From Puniceicoccales bacterium (lineage in GTDB: Bacteria > Verrucomicrobiota > Verrucomicrobiia > Opitutales > UBA953), in the NCBI GenBank assembly GCA_031284845.1, contig JAITXH010000026.1, forward strand, positions 1 through 14,124: DNA of 14,124 nucleotides. Reading direction: 5' to 3'. The position numbers and the translations under genes were made by a program. This document shows, in pieces, positions 6,505-13,827 of the stretch. Under the pieces are notes generated by a model. The model saw only the letters and a list, made by a program, of their open reading frames with translations, made no database searches and was not told where the DNA came from. Every line of letters starts with the position of its first letter. The first letter of the stretch is position 1.

Positions 6505-7941
6505 CTATTCATTTTCCCACCAGCGTTCTTTTTCTTTTTTTATTTCGTCATCGAGGTAGAGGACTTGCTCCGTGCGGTTCCGTTTCCCACCCGGTGCTTC
6601 GTTCATTGAGCCGCCGTTGTAGTGCGGGGAGATATTGCAATTCAGGTCGAGACTGGCGCAGAGCACACCGATATTTTCGACGTTAAGGGTTTGCACATCT
6701 TTGAAAGTTTTTCCGGAAGTGGAGACGGAGGGATCTTTCGCGGGTGTTTGCACATCGCGTCCGGCGGTGTCGAATATGCCGTAAGACCGCCCCAATACGC
6801 TGATGACAAAGCGCACTTGATTATCGGCGGCGCGTGCGGGTATCAGGCTGCGGTAGTAGCCGGCAGCAGGGAAGAGGATGACCTCGGCTCCTTTGAGTGC
6901 CATAAGTTCGGTGACGTCTGTGAACCAACTGTCGTAGCAGATCACCATGCCCAGTTTGCCAAATTCCGTTTTGAAAATTTCTGTTCTGACGCCGGGGGAG
7001 ATATTGTGCGTTTGGATCTCCGGGCTGTAGGGGTGGATTTTGTCATACACGCCGACGAGGCCGCCCTTGCGGTCATAGAGCACGCCGCGATTGTACTTAC
7101 GCCCATCCGTCTTGTCTATCACGAGGAGAGAGGCGGCGACATACATTTTGTGTTTGGCCGCGAGAGATGAAAGCAGGTTTTGCAGTTGCTCCCCGTTTGA
7201 GGTGTCACCGCTGCTTTGGGAGACATGCTCCGGGTAAAGCAGCAGGTCTGCGTTTTGGCGGGCGGCGGCCTCTGCCACCTTAGGGATTTGCGCATCCGTC
7301 AAGCGGCCTTCTGTGCAGGCGAACCGCACCCAGCGCGGTTTTACGGGGGCGGTGGGTGTGAGCGAGAGTCTGCGCAGTTTGACTTCTCCGGCAGGATTGA
7401 AGCGGTAAAAGATGCGCAGCTTGACTTCGCGGGGTTTGTCTCCGGCGACGACGATTAGACCACGACCTTCTACTTGTCCGTTGTCCAGACGGTAGAATTT
7501 AAAGATACCGCCGAGGGTGCCCGTATCGCATTGAAAGAGCAGATGGCGCTGTGGATTGACTTCTTCGGAGAACGAAAAAAGCGCAGTGTAAGCATAGGTG
7601 CCGGGGGCGAGTTTGGTCTTTGTCGAGATGGAGCCGACTGCACCGGAGTCTCCGCTGCCTGAGATGGAAAGATAGGTGCCCTCGGTGTCCATTCGCAGCT
7701 CGAATCGGGGAATCTTGCCGATGTGTGCTGGTTCCTGCGTCCAGCCTTCGGGAAAGTCACCGTATTTGCCTTTGCTTTGCGTGAAATCAAATTCGCGCCC
7801 GGCGCTCTCATCTGTCTTTTGTGCAAAAACCGGGCCACTCGCGCAGCACAGGAGCAAAAGAATAAAAACAAACCACCGGGGAACCAGTTTGCACGAACGA
7901 GGTTGGCAAAAAGCAATTCCCGGCTTTTTTTGCATCTTCAT
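6505..7941 (-). CDS. Secreted carbon-nitrogen hydrolase (nitrilase superfamily) with N-terminal beta-rich domain
   Basis: Nitrilase-superfamily enzymes hydrolyse or transfer amide, nitrile or related C-N groups through a Glu-Lys-Cys triad. All three residues are visible: Glu238 (LLLYPEHV), Lys301 (GVYDKIHPYSPE, with Glu308 as the second conserved acid) and Cys335 (GMVICYDSW). The catalytic domain covers about 205-440. Before it comes a signal peptide (hydrophobic core about 23-36, cleavage likely after VFA40) and an extra segment of ~160 residues. That segment ends in RIFYRFNPAGEVKLRRLSL and looks like a jelly-roll carbohydrate-binding-type beta-sandwich. The protein is 478 residues, longer than typical cytoplasmic nitrilases (~260-330). 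It starts 8 bp after the stop of the exported barrel gene, so the two are very likely co-translated. The substrate cannot be named from sequence. Confidence 0.88.
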   Translation of the reverse strand: MKMQKKPGIAFCQPRSCKLVPRWFVFILLLLCCASGPVFAQKTDESAGREFDFTQSKGKYGDFPEGWTQEPAHIGKIPRFELRMDTEGTYLSISGSGDSGAVGSISTKTKLAPGTYAYTALFSFSEEVNPQRHLLFQCDTGTLGGIFKFYRLDNGQVEGRGLIVVAGDKPREVKLRIFYRFNPAGEVKLRRLSLTPTAPVKPRWVRFACTEGRLTDAQIPKVAEAAARQNADLLLYPEHVSQSSGDTSNGEQLQNLLSSLAAKHKMYVAASLLVIDKTDGRKYNRGVLYDRKGGLVGVYDKIHPYSPEIQTHNISPGVRTEIFKTEFGKLGMVICYDSWFTDVTELMALKGAEVILFPAAGYYRSLIPARAADNQVRFVISVLGRSYGIFDTAGRDVQTPAKDPSVSTSGKTFKDVQTLNVENIGVLCASLDLNCNISPHYNGGSMNEAPGGKRNRTEQVLYLDDEIKKEKERWWENE

Positions 7942-7949
7942 GGCCAGTG

Positions 7950-8825
7950 TCAGCTTACCGTGCAGATTGAGACCGCGTTTGCCAGTGAGCGGAGCGGGTT
8001 GCGCTTGGGAATGAACTCCTGTCCGACAAAACCGCGAAAACCTGTGTCATGGATTGCCTTCATTATGGCGGGATAGTTTAATTCTTGTATGTCGCTGGGT
8101 TCAAATTCGTTGCGTCCAGGGTTGCCGGCTGTATGGTAATGCGCGATGTATTGTGCGTTTTGCCGGATTGTGCGGATAACATCACCTTCCATGATTTGCA
8201 TGTGGTAAATATCGTAGAGCAGCTTGAAGCGTTCCGAGCCAACGCGTTTTACAAGTTCTACGCCCCAGGCGGTGGAGTCGCATTGGTAGTCCTTGTGATC
8301 CACCTTGCTGTTGAGCAACTCCATGATGAGCGTAACCCCGGCTTTTTCGGCGGCGGGCATAATCTTCTTAAGCCCTTCGGCGCAGATTTCCAGACCTTCT
8401 TCGGCGGACAGTTTTGCGCGGTTTCCGGAAAAGCAGATGAGGTTGGGGACACCCAGCTTGGCGGCTCCTGCGATGGCTTCGATGAATCCCGGGACGAGTT
8501 TTTCATGATTGCGCCGTTGGTTGAATCCGCTTTTGAGCGCCGTGTTTGGCCCATAGGCCACTGCGCAGGTGAGGCCGTGCTTTTGGACGATCGGCACCTC
8601 TTTTAATGTGAGCAGTTCGACAGAAGCAAGGCCGGCGTCTTTTGCCGCCAGTGCCAATTTGTCGAGTGAGATTTTTTTGTAACACCAGGCGCAGACAGAA
8701 TGGCGGAATGAACCACTTTTTACGGATGCCTTGTCGTCGGCCTTTGCTGTCTGCGCAACGAAATGCGAGAGTGCTGTGAAGGTGCCGGCAACGGTAGCGG
8801 CATTGAGTATTTGGCGTCGGTTCAT
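7950..8825 (-). CDS. Tat-exported TIM-barrel protein, hydroxypyruvate isomerase/xylose isomerase-like
   Basis: This 291-residue member of the AP-endonuclease-2/xylose-isomerase-like barrel family is closest in motifs to hydroxypyruvate isomerase (Hyi). It starts with a twin-arginine signal (MNRRQIL, hydrophobic stretch to about 22, cleavage likely after TAKA29), so it would be exported folded, often with a metal bound. Candidate metal/active-site residues are Glu169 (TLIMEL), Asp205 and His208 (YDIYHMQIMEGD, the Hyi-like signature), His229/His231 (AHYHTAGNPGRNEF) and Glu270 (GQEF). These positions agree with the Glu-Asp-Gln-Glu metal site pattern of the family, though the third ligand looks like His here. 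Annotation as a true hydroxypyruvate isomerase is doubtful given its export; a sugar epimerase/isomerase role is likelier. The nitrilase-fold gene follows after 8 bp. Confidence 0.87.
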   Translation of the reverse strand: MNRRQILNAATVAGTFTALSHFVAQTAKADDKASVKSGSFRHSVCAWCYKKISLDKLALAAKDAGLASVELLTLKEVPIVQKHGLTCAVAYGPNTALKSGFNQRRNHEKLVPGFIEAIAGAAKLGVPNLICFSGNRAKLSAEEGLEICAEGLKKIMPAAEKAGVTLIMELLNSKVDHKDYQCDSTAWGVELVKRVGSERFKLLYDIYHMQIMEGDVIRTIRQNAQYIAHYHTAGNPGRNEFEPSDIQELNYPAIMKAIHDTGFRGFVGQEFIPKRNPLRSLANAVSICTVS

Positions 8826-8927
8826 GAGAAATTGCTTTTATGCGGCTACTTAGTAACTCAGGCGTTTCTGTTTGTTCCTTGTTTTCAGGGAAGGGCGGGC
8901 AATGGGGTATCTGTCTCAACGCTAATA

Positions 8928-8970
8928 CCTTTCAGGGTTCAGGGAGGAGACTCCCCGAACCCCGGAAAGG
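8928..8970 (-). terminator. Long imperfect hairpin, likely CoA-transferase terminator
   Basis: 8928-8946 pairs with 8951-8970 over about 18 bp with two to three mismatches or a bulge, around the GAGA tetraloop at 8947-8950. The cores are GGGTTC (8935-8940) with GAACCC (8957-8962), and CCTTTC with GAAAGG at the base. It starts 8 bp after the CoA-transferase stop codon. No T-tract follows on the minus strand, so termination efficiency is uncertain. The rest of the 152-bp gap (8826-8977) must hold any promoter for the barrel gene; none is obvious. Confidence 0.55.
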
Positions 8971-8977
8971 GATAGGC

Positions 8978-10468
8978 TCAAAGCAATTCGGTGGCTTTGC
9001 GCATGTCTTTGAATTTCTGGAAGGCCTGATGGAAAATAAAGGCCTTGTCCGGATTGCAATGCGCGTGGACGGCACCACAGCTTTTTACATACGCACGCAT
9101 GAGGTCGCGGTATTGCGGATCAACACAATTGGCGATGATCAACTCGGCACGAGCCACCGGATCTTTGCCGCGCAAGTCCGCGACGCCGTGTTCCGTGGCG
9201 ACTACCATCACGCTGTGCTCGCTGTGGTCAATGTGACTCGCGTAGGGGACGATGGTCGAAATCGCGCCGTCTTTTTGCGTAGAAGGACAGGTGAAAATGG
9301 ACAGGTGGGCGTTGCGGGTGAAGTCGCCGGAACCGCCGATGCCGTTCATCATCTGTTTGCCCAAGACGTGCGTGCTGTTCACATTGCCGTCAATATCGAG
9401 TTCGAGGGCGGTGTTGATGGTAATAATACCGAGACGGCGCACGACTTCCGGGCTGTTGGAGATTTCCATCGGGCGCAGGATGAGCTTGTCTTTGTATTCG
9501 TTCCACGCGCCATAGACGCGCTTTTGCACGCTTTCGGTGAGGGTGAGTGCGGTGCCGCTGGCGAAGTTGATGCGTCCTTGTTCAATGAGGTTGATGACGC
9601 CTTCTTGTATGACTTCGGAGTAAAGATCGAACGCCGGGATTTCCTTATTCTGTGCCATGGCTTCGATAACGGCATTGGCGATATTGCCGACGCCGGATTG
9701 GAAGGGCAGGCCATTGGGCAGGCGTCCTGCTTTGCGCTCGGCTGCGAGGAAGGCGGCGACATTGGCACCGATGGCGCGGGTGATGGGCGTCGGTTCGTCA
9801 AATTCTTTCACTTCGTCTCCCGCGTCGTTGAACACGATGCCAGCGATGCGCTTGGGGTCGAGCTTGAGCACCGGGCTGCCAATGCGGTCGCGGGGCGTGT
9901 AGATGGGGATTTCGCGGCGATGGGGCGGGTCGGCGGGTTCGTAAAGGTCATGCAGGCCGCGGAGAAATTCCGGGTGGCGGGTATTCACTTCCAAGATAAC
10001 CCGTTCGGCTTGCAGTGCGAGGGTGTTGGAGGCCCCCACGGAAGACGTGAGTAAGACGGTGCCATCAGCTTCAACGGAGGCTACTTCGATGATCGCCCAG
10101 TGAACTTTGCCGAGGAAGCCCGTGCGCAGCCAAGGCTGGAGGTGCGAAAGGTGCATATCGAAGTAGGCGACCTTTCCGGCGTTAATGCTTTTGCGCAAGC
10201 TACCGTTGGATTGGTAGGGCGTGCGCCATGCGACGGCGTCGGCTTCTGCCAATGCGCCATCGAGCGTTTGCCCGACAGAGGCACCGGTGATGACTCCGAT
10301 TTTCCACGGCTTGCCTTCGGCGTGAAGGGCCTTGGCGCGATTGGCCAGGGCGGTGGGTGTGAGCTTGGCGTTACCCGAGGAGGTAAAGCCACTAAAGCCC
10401 ACAGTAGAGCCATCAGCCACGAGAAGCGCAGCTTCGTCGGGAGAGAGTGTTGGGAAAGGTGATTTCAT
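8978..10468 (-). CDS. Succinate/acetyl-CoA:CoA-transferase family (acetyl-CoA hydrolase/transferase)
   Basis: A class I CoA-transferase of the acetyl-CoA hydrolase/AarC/ScpC type. It moves CoA between acyl-CoA and a carboxylate such as succinate or acetate in the cytoplasm. Length (496) is typical of the single-chain family. The catalytic glutamate that forms the acyl-glutamyl-CoA thioester is Glu285 in FDLYSEVIQEG. The upstream loop FQSGVGNIANAV is at 256-267, and the glycine-rich IGGSGDFTRNAHLS (377-390) is the CoA/oxyanion loop. These motifs agree better with succinate-CoA transferases (succinyl-CoA:acetate, as in Acetobacter AarC) than with propionyl-CoA:succinate enzymes, but substrate choice cannot be settled by eye. 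The start at 10468 puts the SPDEAALLVADGSTVGFSGF segment at the expected N-terminus. In a fermentative carbohydrate user this would serve acetate/succinate or propionate metabolism. A hairpin follows the stop. Confidence 0.93.
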   Translation of the reverse strand: MKSPFPTLSPDEAALLVADGSTVGFSGFTSSGNAKLTPTALANRAKALHAEGKPWKIGVITGASVGQTLDGALAEADAVAWRTPYQSNGSLRKSINAGKVAYFDMHLSHLQPWLRTGFLGKVHWAIIEVASVEADGTVLLTSSVGASNTLALQAERVILEVNTRHPEFLRGLHDLYEPADPPHRREIPIYTPRDRIGSPVLKLDPKRIAGIVFNDAGDEVKEFDEPTPITRAIGANVAAFLAAERKAGRLPNGLPFQSGVGNIANAVIEAMAQNKEIPAFDLYSEVIQEGVINLIEQGRINFASGTALTLTESVQKRVYGAWNEYKDKLILRPMEISNSPEVVRRLGIITINTALELDIDGNVNSTHVLGKQMMNGIGGSGDFTRNAHLSIFTCPSTQKDGAISTIVPYASHIDHSEHSVMVVATEHGVADLRGKDPVARAELIIANCVDPQYRDLMRAYVKSCGAVHAHCNPDKAFIFHQAFQKFKDMRKATELL

Positions 10469-10633
10469 GAGTGTGTAACAGGTATCTGTAAAAAGCGTGT
10501 GACCCTAGCAACTGTTGGCACGGAATGGAAGTTACCAGCCAAGTCGGGCCTTATTAGAAGGGATGATGAGTGATGTTGAACAGTTTTGCTTATAGGGAAG
10601 AGAGTCTGTGTATTCCCAAAATTCGAAAAATGC

Positions 10634-11098
10634 TCAGGGAATGCGGCCTTCATCAAAATCTATCATGTCGGCGAATGAAATGAGGTCGGTGCGATTGGCC
10701 GCCCCCATTTTTCGTTTGGCGTCTTCGAGTGCCTCCCGCCCCATCTCGCTCATGCCTTTTTGGACAAGTTCGCGGTTCCATTTGGCGACGCGGCAATCCG
10801 CTGGGAACAAGGCGATCAGGCGGGCGTCAAGAGCTGCGGTGTCCTCGCCGGATTCACGCACGGCGGCGATGACGGCTTCCGGCTCGATGCCCAGATGCAG
10901 GCAGAGAAAGCGGTCGAACCCTTTGCAAAAATTCCGCTGGTAGGATTTTGGCAAATCGTCCGCGAGGTGTTTACGGATTTTTGCGATGAAACGCGGCAAG
11001 TGGAGCAGCCCGGTGGCGTGGTGAGGCAGATAGGGGGACGGTAAATCGTAACAGATTTCGCCGGTGGCTTCGCTGTAGCCGAGCATGGGTTTGGTCAT
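10634..11098 (-). CDS. DUF5069 domain protein
   Basis: This small, soluble, probably cytoplasmic protein of 154 residues has unknown function. The segment TGLLHLPRFIAKIRKHLADDLP, followed by the F-C-x(n)-DRFLCLHLGI stretch, fits the DUF5069 pattern (a HLPRM-x-DK-x-R-x-HL helix, then a short Asn/Cys region and FL-x-x-x-GI). I remember this family mostly from Verrucomicrobiota, Planctomycetota and relatives. A WN-x-x-L segment and C-terminal helix complete it. There is no signal peptide or membrane segment. I chose the ATG at 11098 (MTKPMLGYSE) over the in-frame ATG at 11146 because the 16 extra residues are arginine-rich and unlike the family; this is not certain. It lies 165 bp upstream of the CoA-transferase on the same strand; that gap shows nothing recognisable. 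Confidence 0.72.
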   Translation of the reverse strand: MTKPMLGYSEATGEICYDLPSPYLPHHATGLLHLPRFIAKIRKHLADDLPKSYQRNFCKGFDRFLCLHLGIEPEAVIAAVRESGEDTAALDARLIALFPADCRVAKWNRELVQKGMSEMGREALEDAKRKMGAANRTDLISFADMIDFDEGRIP

Positions 11099-11301
11099 GG
11101 GAGGCGGTGTTAAATGTATTTCGCGCCGCTGGTCAATCCGGCGCATACATCACTGCGCATAGGAGGGGGGGAACCAAGACTTGTTTCCGTTGTCGCCACT
11201 TCATCATGTTCGTCCGCATATCCTCTGAGAGACCAGCCGGTTTTACTCAATCTTTTGGCCTTTTGGCACTTGCGATTTTTTCACCAAGCACTGCGAAGTG
11301 T

Positions 11302-12489
11302 ATGGCGAGTAAGCGCAAGCTGCGTTCAGCTCAATTTTTTGGACACCTTCTTCCTGCTTTTTCCGAACGAGTCGGACTGAAGCTGTTTTGCTTCTTTTTT
11401 ATGGCATTGGCTTTCTGCTCATTGCGGGCGGAAGACAGCTTCAAACCCGGTGAGATTTGGCCGGATAACAAAGGCGTCCACATCAATGCGCATGGCGGTG
11501 GATTGCTTCTGCGCGATGGTGTCTATTACTGGTATGGCGAACACAAAACGAAAGGCTCCGGAGGGAATGTAGCCAATGTGGGCATCCATTGTTATTCATC
11601 GAAGGATTTGTATCATTGGAAGGATGAAGGGATCGCGTTGGAGGTCGCGCCTGCCGGTTCCGGGAGCGACATCGAAAAAGGCAGCATTATCGAGCGCCCC
11701 AAAGTCATCTATAATCGAAAAACCGGGAAATACGTCATGTGGTTTCATCTGGAGCGGAAAGGGCGTGGTTACCAGTCGGCATGCGCCGGTATCGCAGCCG
11801 GGGACAGCCCGACGGGACCATTTACCTTTATCAGAAGCACGCGAGCCAGCGCAGGACACTGGCCGGAGGGGTATTCGGAAGCCCTCAAAAACGGTCCCGT
11901 GCGCGCCGCAGGGAAAAATTTCTCAGGCGGTTCGCTCCCCGGGCAAGTCACGCTCGACGAGCTTAACATTGTGAAACGCGATTTTGACCGCGGGCAAATG
12001 GTCCGGGATATGACCTTGTTTGTGGATGACGATGACAATGCTTATCACATCTACTCATCCGAGGAAAACAGCACCCTGCACATCGCCTTGCTGTCTTCAG
12101 ATTATCTTTCGCACAGCGGCAAGTATGCCCGTATTTTTCCGGGGCGCTTCATGGAGGCTCCGGCATTGTTTAAGCGGGAAGGGCGGTATTATCTCCTGAT
12201 GTCAGGCTGCACTGGTTGGGCACCGAATGCAGGGCGCTCTGCGGTGGCAGACTCGATTTGGGGGCCGTGGGTGGAATTGAAAAATCCGTTTCAAGGCAAG
12301 GGAGCTAATACCTCATTTCGCTCGCAGAGCACATACGTTGTGGAGGCTCCCGGCAAAAAGGGCAATTTCATCTACATGGGAGACCGCTGGAATCCCGGTA
12401 ATGCGATAGACGGGCGCCATATCTGGCTCCCGATTCGTTTTGAAAACACTCAGCCCGTGATTGAGTGGGCCGAGAGCTGGAAGTATTAG
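11302..12489 (+). CDS. Secreted glycoside hydrolase family 43 protein (galactan/arabinogalactan-active type)
   Basis: A five-bladed beta-propeller glycosidase of GH43, from the branch that includes exo-beta-1,3-galactanases and related arabinogalactan enzymes. The signal segment is LKLFCFFFMALAFC at about 26-39, with cleavage near LRA43. Characteristic motifs are HINAHGGGLLL (60-70), YYWYGEHK (75-82), IERPKV (130-135), RDMTLFVDDDDNAY (235-248), FMEAPALF (283-290), TGWAPNA (304-310) and SQSTYV (341-346). By analogy with fungal Pc1,3Gal43A, Glu285 would be the acid, Asp236 the pKa modulator and Gln342 the unusual base. A ~50-residue insert (about 181-233) lies between the GPF and RDM motifs. 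The start is uncertain: 11302 leaves a 25-residue N-terminal leader, while upstream ATGs (11107, 11206) would lengthen it without giving a better signal. Divergent from the DUF5069 gene across 11099-11301, where I see only a short GC-rich stem (11123-11144). The exact subfamily and substrate cannot be fixed here. Confidence 0.88.
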   Translation: MASKRKLRSAQFFGHLLPAFSERVGLKLFCFFFMALAFCSLRAEDSFKPGEIWPDNKGVHINAHGGGLLLRDGVYYWYGEHKTKGSGGNVANVGIHCYSSKDLYHWKDEGIALEVAPAGSGSDIEKGSIIERPKVIYNRKTGKYVMWFHLERKGRGYQSACAGIAAGDSPTGPFTFIRSTRASAGHWPEGYSEALKNGPVRAAGKNFSGGSLPGQVTLDELNIVKRDFDRGQMVRDMTLFVDDDDNAYHIYSSEENSTLHIALLSSDYLSHSGKYARIFPGRFMEAPALFKREGRYYLLMSGCTGWAPNAGRSAVADSIWGPWVELKNPFQGKGANTSFRSQSTYVVEAPGKKGNFIYMGDRWNPGNAIDGRHIWLPIRFENTQPVIEWAESWKY

Positions 12490-12490
12490 C

Positions 12491-12507
12491 GCCAGAGCGT
12501 GTCTGGC
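12491..12507. terminator. Short hairpin between convergent GH43 and rmuC genes
   Basis: GCCAGA (12491-12496) pairs with TCTGGC (12502-12507) around a 5-nt loop, filling the 18-bp gap between the two convergent stop codons. The stem is short and no T-tract follows on either strand, so this is a weak candidate for a bidirectional terminator. Confidence 0.3.
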
Positions 12508-13788
12508 TCAATCTTCGCTTTCGGGGATGGCCGGGGTTTGCGGTTCGGCGGCATCCGTGAGAAGCAAGGCGGAGTCGGCGACCGGCAAGGCCTCGACCTC
12601 ACGCAATTTGCGCCCGATGGCGCGGGAGCGGATACTGGTCTTCTCGATTTCCTTGGAGGCCGAATCGAGCTTCCTTTGCACAGCCTCCAACACGTCTCCG
12701 AATTTGCCAAACTCCGTTTTTACCGCACCAAGCACTTTCCAGACTTCTCCCGCCCGTTGTTCAATGGCGAGCGTGCGGAACCCCATCTGAAGACTGTTGA
12801 CCAAGGCGGAGAGCGTGGTCGGGCCGGCGAGAACGACACGATGGTTGTGCTGGATGGTATCCGATAAGCCGGGCTGGCGGAGCACTTCGGCGTAAAGTCC
12901 TTCCGTGGGTAAAAACAGTATCGCAAAATCCGTAGTGTGCGGCGGGACAATATATTTTTGGGCTATGCTTTTCGCCTGTTCTGTGACGCGCACAACAAGC
13001 GCTTTTGTGGCAGCGGCGACACCCTCGCTGTCGGCTCGCTCGGCGGCTACCACAAGGCGCTCATAATCTTCGACGGGAAACTTGGCATCAAGCGGGAGCC
13101 AGACAGGGGAGTCGGTGCCGGTGCGCCCGGGCAGACGGATGGCGAATTCGACACGCTCAAGAGAGCCGGGGCAGACGGCGACATTGGCGGCATATTGTTC
13201 CGGAGTGAGGAGTTGCTCCAGAAGGTTGCCGAGCTGGTATTCGCCCCAAGTGCCGCGTGTCTTGACGTTGGTGAGCACCCGCTTGAGGTCGCCCACACTG
13301 GCGGCCATCTGTTGCATCTCGCCAAGGGAACGGGTTACTTTTTCAAGGTTTTCGCCGACGAGTTTGAAGTTTTCGCCGAGGCGTTTCTCGAGGGTGGATT
13401 GGAGTTTTTCGTCCACAGTGAGGCGCATTTCTTCGAGCTTGGCAGCGTTTTGCGCGGAAAGGGAGTCGAGGCGTGTCTCGAGAGTCTTGCGGGTATTGTC
13501 GGCAGCGGCGGCGAGCGTGGCGCGGAGTTGCTCAAGGCGCTGCTCTTGGGTTTGGGTTGTGCGGTCAAGATGGGCGGCAAGCTCGGTGCGCAGGGCGGCG
13601 AGGTGGCTGGTGAGGTCATCGCGGGCAGCTTGTTCGATGCGGCGTTGGGCGTCGGCGAGCGAGGCAAGCTTGTCGAGAACCGGCGCGGTATCGTTGGCTG
13701 CGGGCGGGCGGCGCAGGAAGAGCATGAGCACCACGGCAAGTGTGCCGGCGGAGAGAAGGATGGAGAGAGCGAGGAGGAGTTCTGTCAT
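12508..13788 (-). CDS. rmuC: DNA recombination protein RmuC
   Basis: A homologue of E. coli RmuC, which limits recombination at short inverted repeats and has a PD-(D/E)XK-like nuclease fold. The 426-residue protein has the standard order: N-terminal membrane helix (about 3-25), a long coiled coil (about 35-175), then the RmuC domain starting at TRGTWGEYQLGNLLEQLL (177-194). The core motif VWLPLDAKFPVEDYERL (228-244) contains the nuclease-like Asp233 and Lys235. The conserved IVPPHTTDFAILFLPTEGLYAEVL follows, and a low-complexity tail ends the protein. The start at 13788 (MTELLLALSILLSAG) places the membrane helix at the N-terminus as expected. The gene upstream ends 39 bp before it on the same strand, so co-transcription is likely. 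It converges on the GH43 gene. Confidence 0.95.
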   Translation of the reverse strand: MTELLLALSILLSAGTLAVVLMLFLRRPPAANDTAPVLDKLASLADAQRRIEQAARDDLTSHLAALRTELAAHLDRTTQTQEQRLEQLRATLAAAADNTRKTLETRLDSLSAQNAAKLEEMRLTVDEKLQSTLEKRLGENFKLVGENLEKVTRSLGEMQQMAASVGDLKRVLTNVKTRGTWGEYQLGNLLEQLLTPEQYAANVAVCPGSLERVEFAIRLPGRTGTDSPVWLPLDAKFPVEDYERLVVAAERADSEGVAAATKALVVRVTEQAKSIAQKYIVPPHTTDFAILFLPTEGLYAEVLRQPGLSDTIQHNHRVVLAGPTTLSALVNSLQMGFRTLAIEQRAGEVWKVLGAVKTEFGKFGDVLEAVQRKLDSASKEIEKTSIRSRAIGRKLREVEALPVADSALLLTDAAEPQTPAIPESED

Positions 13789-13827
13789 AGTGGCATCACA
13801 CGGGAAACGGGAACTTGCAGATAGGCC

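Noticed and set aside
8840..10054. 404-codon plus-strand frame opposite the CoA-transferase
   Set aside because: It is antisense to a strongly supported gene. Its Val/Asp/Gly-rich composition is that of a shadow frame, and it has no recognisable motif.
12937..13824. Plus-strand frames opposite rmuC
   Set aside because: They are shadows of rmuC, whose domains are all intact on the minus strand.
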